From Myxococcales bacterium (lineage in GTDB: Bacteria; Myxococcota_A; Polyangia; Haliangiales; Haliangiaceae): a stretch of DNA of 45,795 bases. Position 1 is the stretch's first letter. The number at the start of each line of letters is the position of its first letter. Below are positions 19,742 through 28,089 of the stretch, in pieces. A model generated the notes under the pieces. The model was given only the letters and a program-made list of their open reading frames with translations, was not told the origin of the DNA and ran no database searches. Both the position numbers and the translations under genes were made by a program. The stretch spans positions 1 to 45,795 of the forward strand of contig CANKMW010000080.1 of assembly GCA_947483555.1 (NCBI GenBank). The letters are read 5' to 3'.

Positions 19742-21040
19742 TCAGTTCACACCTGAGTTCACACCTCGCCGGCGGGTGACCTCAGCCGCAGCGAGAGCAG
19801 CCGCAGCCTTGGCCTTGGTGAGTACGTCCATCGCCGCCTGCATCGCCTCGCGCTTCTCGGCGACGTCGACGGTGCTGTAGTGCCGCTGCATCTGCTCGGT
19901 GACGTGGCCGGTGAGCGCGCGCCTGGTAACCGCGTCCACCTTCGCCAACCTGGTGAGGTCGGTGAAGCTGTAGCGGCACCCATGCACCGTGAAGCGCCGG
20001 TCGATACCGGCCAACGCGAGACACTTCTGCTTCGCCCGGTCGAGCGTGTTCGGCGTGCGCAACGTTCCCGCTGCTGACGGAAACATCCACACGTCCCGGT
20101 TGGGGACCTTGTCGAACATGAGCCACTGCCGGTGCAGCGTCAGGGCATCCGCGAGCTCGGGCGTCACCGGGACGACAGGTGGGGCCCGCTTCTTCCGTGA
20201 CACCGTCCCGATGCGGCCGCGTACCTGCTTCCGTTTCACATAGATAACCCCGACCTCCTCGTCCCAGTCCTCCCACTTGAGCGCACTCGCGTGACAGAAG
20301 CGCAACCCGGTGAAGGCGAGCATCACCACCAGCCCGTACTGGCGCGGGTGGTGCTCCTTCACCATGTCGAGGAACCTCAACATCTCCTCTGGCGTGAGCT
20401 GATTTGGCTCGCGCTCGGGATCCGGCGGAAACCGGATGCGTAACGTGGGGTCGCGCTGGAGCTCGAGGGTGTCGACCGCATCACGGGTCATCGTCCTGAA
20501 GATGCGGAACCAACCGTGGACCGTGTTGCGCGAGTAGCTCTGCACGAGCTGCTTCGCCTTGACCTCCTTCTTCCTCGTGCGGTTCTTCAACGGGTGCTTC
20601 ACGTTGATCTGCTTCTTCCTGCTTGCCTTCTTACCGGTCCGCCACGTGGTGCCCAGCGAGCGGTCGACCCACGCCTGCACGTCGGCCTTGGTGATGACGT
20701 CGAAGTACAGGTCGCCGAACACGGGCAGGATGTGGTCGTCGAGCGCGTCCGAGTAGGTTCTAGCGACCGCCTCGTCGAGCGCGAGCGCCTTGGACTTCAT
20801 CCACGATTGCGCGAATTCCCCAACGCGCGCTCGTTGCACCATCGCCGCGGGCACGCGGATCTCGTTCAGCAGCTCGGCGCGTTGCCGTGCTGCCTCTTGG
20901 GCGCTCACCCCATCGCAGAGCTTCTCCACCGCCTTCTTTCTGCCGGTCCGGGGATCGATGGCGATCGCCCGGATCCTGTAGCTGTTGTCGTTGATTCTGT
21001 AGACGCCTGGGTATCGGGACTTCTTGCCCAACTGCCGCAT
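19742..21040 (-). CDS. Tyrosine recombinase/integrase of element 2
   Basis: A 432-residue tyrosine integrase with Arg247 (TGLRFCHASAL), Lys-rich SRKKRAP, His353-x-x-Arg356 (HGCR), His379 (TGHVTEQM) and Tyr388 (HYSTVD). The arm-binding N terminus (SRYPGVYRINDNSYRIRAI) matches the other copies. A Lys/Arg-rich insertion of about 40 residues (130-170; KKASRKKQINVKHPLKNRTR) interrupts the core-binding domain, which is unusual. ATG 21040 is chosen because AAGGA lies 7 bases upstream; the frame opens at GTG 21058. It reads toward the att repeat at 19665-19707. Confidence 0.93.
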   Translation of the reverse strand: MRQLGKKSRYPGVYRINDNSYRIRAIAIDPRTGRKKAVEKLCDGVSAQEAARQRAELLNEIRVPAAMVQRARVGEFAQSWMKSKALALDEAVARTYSDALDDHILPVFGDLYFDVITKADVQAWVDRSLGTTWRTGKKASRKKQINVKHPLKNRTRKKEVKAKQLVQSYSRNTVHGWFRIFRTMTRDAVDTLELQRDPTLRIRFPPDPEREPNQLTPEEMLRFLDMVKEHHPRQYGLVVMLAFTGLRFCHASALKWEDWDEEVGVIYVKRKQVRGRIGTVSRKKRAPPVVPVTPELADALTLHRQWLMFDKVPNRDVWMFPSAAGTLRTPNTLDRAKQKCLALAGIDRRFTVHGCRYSFTDLTRLAKVDAVTRRALTGHVTEQMQRHYSTVDVAEKREAMQAAMDVLTKAKAAAALAAAEVTRRRGVNSGVN

Positions 21041-21359
21041 CGCGGGTTCCTTCCCCACGCATCTCAGGGCGAGGGCGATCGTAGCGCGTCATGCCGACGC
21101 TGATGAAGCGCTGAAGCTCCGCTTCGGTGAACATGAGCGTGCCCCGCGGGCCGATCCCGGCCGGGTGTAAGCGGCCCCGCGACACCGCGGTACGGATCCC
21201 GGACGTGGTCCGATACCGGAGGTACGTCGCGGCCTCGGCGGTGGTGAGGTACGGCGTGACCGCAGTCGACGAACGTGTCGGAGTTCGAGGCGACGAGGTC
21301 TCGGCGCCGCTGGCGGGGACGGTCCCCAGGTGGCCCCCTGAAACGGGTTCGCCCGACAT
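20760..21359 (-). CDS. Excisionase-like HTH protein of element 2
   Basis: After about 35 Ser/Thr/Pro-rich residues comes the excisionase-type winged helix: TPYLTTAEAATYLRYRTTSGI, a basic turn, then GTLMFTEAELQRFISVG. It resembles the left copy closely (RPAGVGARGTYLFT versus HPAGIGPRGTLMFT), as their integrases do. Its frame runs about 280 bases into the integrase gene before a stop, as in the other two pairs. Start ATG 21359 is a reasonable choice without a strong ribosome-binding site. Confidence 0.6.
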   Translation of the reverse strand: MSGEPVSGGHLGTVPASGAETSSPRTPTRSSTAVTPYLTTAEAATYLRYRTTSGIRTAVSRGRLHPAGIGPRGTLMFTEAELQRFISVGMTRYDRPRPEMRGEGTRDAAVGQEVPIPRRLQNQRQQLQDPGDRHRSPDRQKEGGGEALRWGERPRGSTATRRAAERDPRARGDGATSARWGIRAIVDEVQGARARRGGR

Positions 21360-21436
21360 GAACTTCGCGGGTACCAGAGCTCGCGCTCGCACGCTGCCGG
21401 CGCGCAGCGCGTTTACCCCAGGTTCCCGCGACCACT

Positions 21437-22126
21437 TCACTTGCCGATCTCGCGGTCGTAGAACAGCTCGTCGCGAACGAAGACCTGCGCGAGGGCGTCC
21501 TCGATCGACCACCCGCGGAGCCCGCAGATTGCCGCGAGCTCGCCCGCAGCGAGTGAAGCTGCGCGCAGGTCGTCGATCGGCAGATCGTGGGTCGAGTAGC
21601 CAGAGCGAAGATCTTCGACGAAAGCCGTGATCGTCGGGGCGACCGAGTCGCAGACCCACGAGGCCGCGATCAGCCGCCGGGCGCCCGCGCGGATCGAGTT
21701 GAGCAGCTCGTCTCGGGCGAGCGCATCCTTGGCTCGCACAGCAAGGGCCTGCGCTTCAGACGTGGGTTTGCGCGGCAGGGGGACGGCATCGTCGTGCAGG
21801 AGCTGGCGACCCGTCACGAGGGGGCGCGCCTCCATCCATGCTTCGAAGTACCCGGGGTACGGCTCCTGGTCGTCGCCGAGCATCTCTCCGTGGTCGCAGA
21901 TGTCGACGCCGAACATCATCCGAACGCCGCCGCGGAACGCGCGGATGAAGAACTCCGGCGTCAGCGCGTATCCGATGCCTTCGACGCGAGCGCGGTCGCG
22001 AAGGTAGGCGTCGAGGCGGTTACCGAGATGACGAAGCACAACGCCGTCGCGGTCCTGGCGGTGGTTCTTGGGGCGAGGCTTGGGCTGGCTCGTCCTCGGG
22101 GCTGAAGCGCGCTTGGGTCGTTTCAT
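21437..22126 (-). CDS. Hypothetical protein, element 2 leftward operon
   Basis: A 229-residue protein with a Lys/Arg/Pro-rich N-terminal 30 residues and then a helical body. I do not recognise the family. A Cys/His-containing patch (GVDICDHGEMLGDDQ) is probably structural. ATG 22126 has GGAGG 9 bases upstream, a good site although it lies inside the preceding gene (107-base overlap). It sits between the DUF5131-like gene and xis in a leftward operon. Confidence 0.75.
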   Translation of the reverse strand: MKRPKRASAPRTSQPKPRPKNHRQDRDGVVLRHLGNRLDAYLRDRARVEGIGYALTPEFFIRAFRGGVRMMFGVDICDHGEMLGDDQEPYPGYFEAWMEARPLVTGRQLLHDDAVPLPRKPTSEAQALAVRAKDALARDELLNSIRAGARRLIAASWVCDSVAPTITAFVEDLRSGYSTHDLPIDDLRAASLAAGELAAICGLRGWSIEDALAQVFVRDELFYDREIGK

Positions 22127-23171
22127 CTGGATTCGCCTCCTGAACGACGCCTGAACCGTTCGCCTGGAGCGGATGAATGTTCATCGCGCTACGCGGCGGC
22201 GGAGATCTCGGCGGCGCCGCGATGCATCTCGGCGCCGCGATGGGGAACGCGACCGATTGTGTGCCGTCCAAGTACGGTGACTCGACGATCCCCTTCTTCT
22301 TCACCTTCGAGCCGGGGCCGCACGTGATCCCGACGCCCCCCACCGCCTGCTTCAGGAAGTAGGCGCTTCCGTTGGCGAGGCACTGTTTCCGCAGTAAACG
22401 AAGCCAATCGACGTCGGCAGGCCGGCGACCGTCGCCACTCTCGCAGCCACCGATCACCCAGGCGATGTCGTTGAGCCAAGGCGTGAGGTCGACCGGGCCG
22501 AGTAATGGCTCTGCCGACACGAACCGCACCGCGGCCGGGGCCTTCACCAAGAAGGGAACCCGCAGGTTCGCGTTCTCTTGATCCTCGGCAGAGACGCCGA
22601 CCCAGACGTTGGGCAACGGCCAGGCCGCGTCCGCCGCGGCGGCGATGACCTCGTGCCGGCGTAGAACCTTCGCGCAGCTCGCGTCTGCGCCTCCGATCTC
22701 CTGCGCGCAAGCGAAGCAGAACTGCGCCGGCGTCAAGCCGCGCTCGGCCGCGGTGCGCACCACCCACGCGAACCACCTGGGCAGACGCTCGGCGCGTTTG
22801 GTCAAGACCTGGTATGCGTGCCAGCTGGCAGCAGCCATCACGCCGAAGGCCGCGGCGATCTGCTTGTTCGAGAGTTCCTCGTAGAGCAAGTCGCTCATGG
22901 AGTTCACGAAGATCTTGAGCGGCTCCCTCTTGCGGAGCGGCGCAACCAAGAGCCTGGTCACGAACCGAACATCGCCCGTCCACTTCGGCTTGCCGCCGCG
23001 GATCTGGACGAGGCCTTCGTACGGTTCGGGGAAACCAAGCTTCGAGTGCGCCTTGTTGACGCTGTGGGCGCAGGCCATGGCGTAGCAGTTCCGGCAGCCG
23101 GGAGAGACCTGGCGGCACCCTCGGACGAGGTTCCAGGTCGCGTCGGTCCAAGAGATGCCGGAGCTATGCAT
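22020..23171 (-). CDS. Phage Gp37/Gp68-like protein (DUF5131)
   Basis: A 383-residue protein. Its N terminus carries the family signature: SGISWTDATWN, GCRQVSPGCRNCYAMACA, then FVTRLLVAPLRKREP, LKIFVNSMSDLLYEE, YQVLTKRAERL, NVWVGVSAEDQ, VRFVSAEPLLGPVDL, WVIGGCESGDGRRPADVDWL. The clustered cysteines resemble a radical-SAM-type arrangement; the activity is unknown. Such genes are widespread in phages and prophages. ATG 23171 overlaps the upstream stop by 8 bases (ATGCATAG). The last 60 residues are Pro/Ala-rich and overlap the next gene, so a C-terminal frameshift is possible. Confidence 0.9.
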   Translation of the reverse strand: MHSSGISWTDATWNLVRGCRQVSPGCRNCYAMACAHSVNKAHSKLGFPEPYEGLVQIRGGKPKWTGDVRFVTRLLVAPLRKREPLKIFVNSMSDLLYEELSNKQIAAAFGVMAAASWHAYQVLTKRAERLPRWFAWVVRTAAERGLTPAQFCFACAQEIGGADASCAKVLRRHEVIAAAADAAWPLPNVWVGVSAEDQENANLRVPFLVKAPAAVRFVSAEPLLGPVDLTPWLNDIAWVIGGCESGDGRRPADVDWLRLLRKQCLANGSAYFLKQAVGGVGITCGPGSKVKKKGIVESPYLDGTQSVAFPIAAPRCIAAPPRSPPPRSAMNIHPLQANGSGVVQEANPDETTQARFSPEDEPAQASPQEPPPGPRRRCASSSR

Positions 23172-23571
23172 GGCGCACCTCGCGGTTCCCCTCGTCGAGG
23201 GAGTTGCCGTCGACGGCAGGGTCACCAGTGTCGTCGGCCGAGTGCTCGACGTCGTGCATGCACGGCGGGATGAGTTCCACGAACCCGTCTCGGCGGTTCA
23301 CGTCGTCGATGGCCCCGTTCTCGTGCATAACCATTGGGAAAACGAAGCGCATCGGACGTCCCACCCGCTGGCGAAGCTCGACGAGCCCGAAGCAGACCAG
23401 GGGCATGGTCATCATCGGGCCGTCGTCTTCCTCGCAGTAGAGGGCGTGCCAGCCCGGGTCAGCCGGGATGATCTGTAGGATCAGTCGCTCGGGCTCGGCG
23501 TTGCGGCGCTTCGGCGCGCTCGCTCGGGGAGCTTTCGGCTTGGTGCGCTTCTTCTTCTCGATTCCGATCAT
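23164..23571 (-). CDS. Hypothetical protein upstream of the DUF5131-like gene
   Basis: A 135-residue protein with a basic N terminus (KKKRTKPKAPR) and a compact body (LILQIIPADPGWHALYCEEDDG, MPLVCFGLVELRQRVGRPMRFVFPMVMHENGAIDDV). Function unknown. ATG 23571 is well supported by AAGGAG 5 bases upstream, overlapping the stop of the XRE gene. Confidence 0.78.
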   Translation of the reverse strand: MIGIEKKKRTKPKAPRASAPKRRNAEPERLILQIIPADPGWHALYCEEDDGPMMTMPLVCFGLVELRQRVGRPMRFVFPMVMHENGAIDDVNRRDGFVELIPPCMHDVEHSADDTGDPAVDGNSLDEGNREVRHA

Positions 23572-23573
23572 CT

Positions 23574-23825
23574 CTACTCCTTGGTTTGTGTGACCACGTC
23601 GGTCGTCCCGGATCCCGTCAGCGCACCCAGCGGCAGCTCGAGCGCGTCCTCGATCCGGCGAACCAGGTCGCTCGGTGCGGGTGCCACGCCTCGAAGCCAG
23701 CTCGACAAGGTCGAGACCGGATGACAAAGCCGTTGGGCGAGGTCGAGCTGCGTCAGGTCCTGAAGCGCGAGGTGCGCACGCAGTCGCGCCAACATGGCCT
23801 TCGTGAACGTCCTGTTCGTCGTCAT
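23574..23825 (-). CDS. XRE-family regulator at the head of the leftward operon
   Basis: An 83-residue protein, almost all HTH: LRAHLALQDLTQLDLAQRLCHPVSTLSSWLRGVAPAPSDLVRRIEDALELPLGAL. It starts the leftward run XRE - hypothetical - DUF5131 - hypothetical - xis - int (2-base gap to the next gene), so it could regulate excision. It is divergent from the gene at 23961. The 135-base gap between them should hold both promoters, but no consensus was seen. Confidence 0.85.
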   Translation of the reverse strand: MTTNRTFTKAMLARLRAHLALQDLTQLDLAQRLCHPVSTLSSWLRGVAPAPSDLVRRIEDALELPLGALTGSGTTDVVTQTKE

Positions 23826-23960
23826 CTCAACTGCAGAATGCTTCGTGCAAAGGTCAGGGTCATCGGAAACTCCGGTGCCTCAGGACTGGCCTGATTTCCG
23901 CGAGACTGGATCCTCCAGAATTCGAGCCGAGTCCCGACAAGCCATGCGAAGCTGTCGTTC

Positions 23961-24770
23961 GTGCAACGACAGCGCGAGCAGCGAGCCCCCCGCTTGCCGA
24001 AGAGACAACCGGACACGTCGGTCAATGCTAAGGATCAGGCCGCGCTGGCACTCTGCACTGAGGTTGCCGCTCGTGCCTGGGTCGACGCCCAGGAGCGCAC
24101 CGTCGCCGTCTACGTCGCTGGGATGCGAACCGCCAAGGCAATCTTCGACCACGCCGCGACGGTCCGTGGACTGACGACGGAGTATGAAGCGCTAACCGAA
24201 AGGTATCGCGCCACCTTCTCCACCTACCGGGATCTGTACGACTCGGGGCAGGCCGCCCTCGACCTGTTGGGGCTCGCCGACACCGATGTTGATCGAGGTC
24301 GCGTTTGCCTCCGCCGTGGAGGAGTTTCGGCGCGCGTTGACGACGTCGCTCACACTGTTGCCTGGCGAGTTGGTGCAGCAACCGAGTCGTCGGATGGAGC
24401 CACAACGAGTCTTGCTGCCTTCGGGACTCTGAAGTCCCTTCTCGACTGCCTCTACAGTGCCCAACTCGATCAGAGGAGAGTCGTCGAGTGGGGGAGCATC
24501 ACGATCAAGACGTCAGAGGGTCCGTTCCGCCTGGAACAACTCGCGTGCGCCATGATCGATGGGTTGACCGAGGTCCTGGAGCTAAGCAGGCTCAAGCTCC
24601 ACGAAGTACCTGTCGTTGCTGTCGCCGCCAGTATCGACTGCGCCACCGGGACCCACTCGCTGGCCGCGCTTCGCGAGGAGCTACGCAAGCGAGCCGACGA
24701 GTGGCGCCAGAAACCGAGCCTTCTCAGAAGGCGGCGACCACTCCGGGGCCGGACGTTCTACACGGAATAG
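23961..24770 (+). CDS. Hypothetical protein
   Basis: A 269-residue protein from GTG 23961, largely helical, with charged and Ala-rich heptad-like stretches (ALCTEVAARAWVDAQERTVAVYVAGM, EYEALTERYRATFSTYRDLYDSGQAALDLLGL). The end is basic (RRRRPLRGRTFYTE). No motif was recognised. The start is uncertain for lack of a Shine-Dalgarno sequence. The 298 bases that follow hold no gene I can support. Confidence 0.55.
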   Translation: MQRQREQRAPRLPKRQPDTSVNAKDQAALALCTEVAARAWVDAQERTVAVYVAGMRTAKAIFDHAATVRGLTTEYEALTERYRATFSTYRDLYDSGQAALDLLGLADTDVDRGRVCLRRGGVSARVDDVAHTVAWRVGAATESSDGATTSLAAFGTLKSLLDCLYSAQLDQRRVVEWGSITIKTSEGPFRLEQLACAMIDGLTEVLELSRLKLHEVPVVAVAASIDCATGTHSLAALREELRKRADEWRQKPSLLRRRRPLRGRTFYTE

Positions 24771-25068
24771 TTGCGGATTCAGGTCTGCGGAAACGACGGC
24801 CACGACCTTGGGGGGCGTTTCCATGGCGACTACGCCGGGGCATGGCCATCGTCGTTCCTACGATGAAGGCCGGCCAACGTGCCAACGGCGGACCCGGCGT
24901 TGCGCGCCATCCCTGGGCGCGGCGGTGGCGTGGTTGGGGACCGACGAAGTCGGACGGCGCGCGTGCATCGCGCACCAACAATCTCTCGACGAGAAGCCGG
25001 TGTTTTTCCTCGAGTCCATCCGCGGCGTCCTACCATTTCCGCGATCCCGGAAAGGGGAAGACCTTCTG

Positions 25069-25260
25069 ATGCCGAGTCCAACGAACCAGAACGACCTGGC
25101 TCTGTCTGTGTGTCTGCGACGCGAGCTGCGCCTCCAGCTCGAGCAGTTGCGGCTCGCGCGCGGCTACCGTCAGCACAAGTTGCCGAGCCTGCGCGCGCTC
25201 ATCGAAGAGGCCGTCCAAGCGCTCGTCGAGCGCGAGACCACGACCTCACTGACCCGTTAG
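25069..25260 (+). CDS. Small ribbon-helix-helix-like protein
   Basis: A 63-residue protein with the layout of a ribbon-helix-helix dimer: a short strand (ALSVCLRRELRLQLEQLRLARG), then a second helix (SLRALIEEAVQALVER). AAGGGGAAG precedes ATG 25069 at a somewhat long spacing. It lies 66 bases ahead of the primase-helicase gene, so it may be a repressor or a copy-control factor of the replication operon. Confidence 0.65.
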   Translation: MPSPTNQNDLALSVCLRRELRLQLEQLRLARGYRQHKLPSLRALIEEAVQALVERETTTSLTR

Positions 25261-25326
25261 AACAACCCGCACCGCGGGTGCCGGCCTGACTTCCACGCCG
25301 ACCGGCAACCCGCAGGAGGACGTACA

Positions 25327-28089
25327 GTGGATAGTGTTCCACATAGCGCAGATGCGCGCGATGAAGATCTGCACGCCACAGGCGCGAACAGTGCCATAGG
25401 CGGAGGCTCATGTGTGCCCGCCGCCGCCGCCGCAACGCCCGTGCTGCTGCCCCATCATCTGGAGCATCTGCGCCGCAGCGGCTTGACCGATGAGACGATC
25501 GCGAAAGCTGCGCTGCGCTCGGTGACCGATCCAGAGGAAGTGCGATCGATCCTGCGGTGGATGCCAAGCAAACCCCGCCCGAACGTCCCCGCGATCGCGT
25601 TTCCCTACGAAGGCGCCGTTGACCACGTTCGACTGCGTCCCGACGTGCCTCGTCGGCACAAGAACGGACACGTGGTGAAGTATGAATCGCCCGAACAGGT
25701 CCCGGGCGAGATCTACGCGCCCATCAGCGTCAACCCCTCGATCAGCGACCACTCCAGCGAGTTATACGTGACCGAGGGCGAGAAGAAGGCGCTTGCCGGC
25801 TGCCAGGCAGGCCTCCCGACGATCTCCGCGCCTGGCGTTGACCATTTCCACAACGTGGCCACCCGCAAAGCGGCGAAGAAGACGGGGAGCGACGCCTGGG
25901 AGTTGCATCCCATGCTCGACTCGATGGTCCGACGGGTTCGGCCAGGGGATCCGAAGCGGGACGTGACGATCGTCTTCGACTCGGATATCGACGGGAACCA
26001 GAACGTCCAGTGGGCGGCCGCGCGGCTCCTGACGATGCTGCGTGCTGCGGGCGCTACGCCAAACATCACGTTTCTTGAAGCCGGCGAAGATGGCGAGAGG
26101 CTCGGGCTGGATGACCTCTACCTCAATCTCGCTTGCGACGGCGCCGCCCTGAAGGAGACCGTTGGCACCGCTAAACGTCCGACGATGCCAGACCCGCTCT
26201 TGGAATGGACCGCCAGCCGCTGGCCGGATTGGGACGCGGTCCGGCAGCAGCGGGAACTGCGCCGCGCCCTCTGGATCGTGTCCCGCACGCAGCCGCCGGA
26301 GGTCTTCAAGCGCTGGTGCAACGATGCGGCGACAGCACTCAATACGAAAAGGACGACCATCAAGACGCTGGTCGCTGAATTACATGGAAACGAGTCCATG
26401 GCTCTCATGCAGGAAAGTGCGGAGAGCGAGTGGCTCCAGGCACCCGGATACTGCGTCCTCGGGACGCCGCCAAGAGCGGGCGTGTGGACGATCTACGGAA
26501 CCACACTTGGCGACCAGATCGCCCGCGCACCGATGAATGTCATCGATATCGGCACCGACGAGCACGATCATCACTACGCCACCGTTCGCTTTGCCCACGG
26601 GGCGCAGCAGATCGAACGCGTGATCCCGAGGGCACACATGGCCGGCCCAGAGTTGCTCTCACTTGCAACGTTCGCAGCGCCGATTACCGCGGCTAATCGC
26701 GCTGTGATGCAGCAGTTCCTGGCCGCGCAGGAACAGGCCTCACTCGACGAGATGCCCCGCGTCCCGATCTTCACCCAGTGCGGCTGGAGCAAGGACCTCT
26801 CGAGCTTCGTGCTTGGCCGCCACGTTATCGGCAAGCAGGGGCGTTCACGGGTGGAGTCAGATGACAACTTCCTGGATGCTCTGCAGCCCGGAGGCGACGA
26901 GCGGATGCACCGCGAGTTGCTGCTCGAGGCGCGTCGCGCGTCGATCTTCGGTGAACTCGGCGAGGCCGCCGGCGCCACGGCGCCCCTGATCCGGCTCTTG
27001 GGGCTCCGCAGCCTGCTCCTTTCGATCTGGGGAACCTCGATGGGCGGCAAGTCCGCAGGCCAGGCGGTCTCCGTTTCCCATTTTGGGAAGCCGGAAGGCG
27101 TCAAGCTCACGGGGAATTGCACACCCACGGCACTTGAGGGCGCGCTCAAGCGGTGCCGCGACCTGCCTCTATGGTTCGACGATACACAGTTGACTCAGAG
27201 TCGCGAGTTACTGGAGTTGCTCGCCTATCAGGTCGGCGCGGGCACCGGAAAGGGGCGAGGCATGCCTACCGGGGACCTCCGCCCGCTCTCGAACTGGCTC
27301 TCACTAGCGTTCGTGTCTGGGGAGAAGCCGCTACTCAAGCTGGGCATCGCGCAGGGCGCGCGAAACCGCACGGTCGAGCTGCGCTTCTTGCGCTTCGAGG
27401 ATGAGGGCTTCCCGAGCTACCTGCACCGCGAACTATCCCGCCACTACGGCCACACCGGACCGGTGCTCATCCGATCCCTGCTGGAACGCGTGATCTTGCC
27501 AGGGAGGATCGACCAGTTTCAGGCGCTCTACCGAGGCATCTCGCAAGCGATCTCCTCCAAGCGTAGCGAGAAGGTCGACCAGATCGCGCTGCTGGCAATG
27601 GGCAGCTTGGTATCCCGTGTCTTCATCCACGGCGAGGACGAACGAGACGGCGCCGAGGCGGCCGTGTGGTTTGGCCAGAAGCTGCACGCGATGGTTCAGA
27701 CCGGTGCGGACGTTACGGTGGACCGCATCGCGGCGGGCCACGAGGCCATGCGCGGCTGGATCACCGAGCACGCCGGCGAGTTCGACGATTCGGCTGTCGA
27801 GAAACAGCGGAGACGCTTTGGCGCCGCTGTCACCCACTCTGATCACGAGGGCAAGACCATCTACGCAATCCTTCGTGAGCCGCTCTTGGTGTGCGCACAG
27901 AAGAACGGGTTCGATCTCGACGAGGTCCTCCATGGGCTCAAGGATCGCAAGCTGCTGATCGAGGGCGAACCCGACACGGGCAAGGGTGGGTACCGCCTCG
28001 CCAGGAAGACGTCGGCACTCGGCAAGGCGCGCGCCTACTGGATCGTCTTCGACGACGACGACGGCGCGCAGGACGGGAGCAAGACTTGA
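25327..28089 (+). CDS. Primase-helicase (TOPRIM/DUF3854 plus DUF927 domains)
   Basis: A 920-residue replication protein. Residues 35-230 form a primase-like module with a TOPRIM core: LYVTEGEKKALAG (Glu150) and VTIVFDSDID (Asp218, Asp220), as in DUF3854 proteins. Residues 365-760 form a DUF927-type ATPase with Walker A GTSMGGKS (Lys575) and Walker B LPLWFDDT (Asp618-Asp619). It probably primes and unwinds at the element's origin. GTG 25327 has GGAGG 7 bases upstream. It overlaps the polymerase gene by 4 bases, so the two are coupled. Domain calls come from motif order; the remainder (760-920) looks like a winged-helix end. Confidence 0.85.
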   Translation: MDSVPHSADARDEDLHATGANSAIGGGSCVPAAAAATPVLLPHHLEHLRRSGLTDETIAKAALRSVTDPEEVRSILRWMPSKPRPNVPAIAFPYEGAVDHVRLRPDVPRRHKNGHVVKYESPEQVPGEIYAPISVNPSISDHSSELYVTEGEKKALAGCQAGLPTISAPGVDHFHNVATRKAAKKTGSDAWELHPMLDSMVRRVRPGDPKRDVTIVFDSDIDGNQNVQWAAARLLTMLRAAGATPNITFLEAGEDGERLGLDDLYLNLACDGAALKETVGTAKRPTMPDPLLEWTASRWPDWDAVRQQRELRRALWIVSRTQPPEVFKRWCNDAATALNTKRTTIKTLVAELHGNESMALMQESAESEWLQAPGYCVLGTPPRAGVWTIYGTTLGDQIARAPMNVIDIGTDEHDHHYATVRFAHGAQQIERVIPRAHMAGPELLSLATFAAPITAANRAVMQQFLAAQEQASLDEMPRVPIFTQCGWSKDLSSFVLGRHVIGKQGRSRVESDDNFLDALQPGGDERMHRELLLEARRASIFGELGEAAGATAPLIRLLGLRSLLLSIWGTSMGGKSAGQAVSVSHFGKPEGVKLTGNCTPTALEGALKRCRDLPLWFDDTQLTQSRELLELLAYQVGAGTGKGRGMPTGDLRPLSNWLSLAFVSGEKPLLKLGIAQGARNRTVELRFLRFEDEGFPSYLHRELSRHYGHTGPVLIRSLLERVILPGRIDQFQALYRGISQAISSKRSEKVDQIALLAMGSLVSRVFIHGEDERDGAEAAVWFGQKLHAMVQTGADVTVDRIAAGHEAMRGWITEHAGEFDDSAVEKQRRRFGAAVTHSDHEGKTIYAILREPLLVCAQKNGFDLDEVLHGLKDRKLLIEGEPDTGKGGYRLARKTSALGKARAYWIVFDDDDGAQDGSKT

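Noticed and set aside
24771..25068. Upstream extension of the ribbon-helix-helix-like gene
   Set aside because: The in-frame codons encode an Arg/Pro/Ser-rich sequence without structure, and ATG 25069 has a plausible ribosome-binding site.
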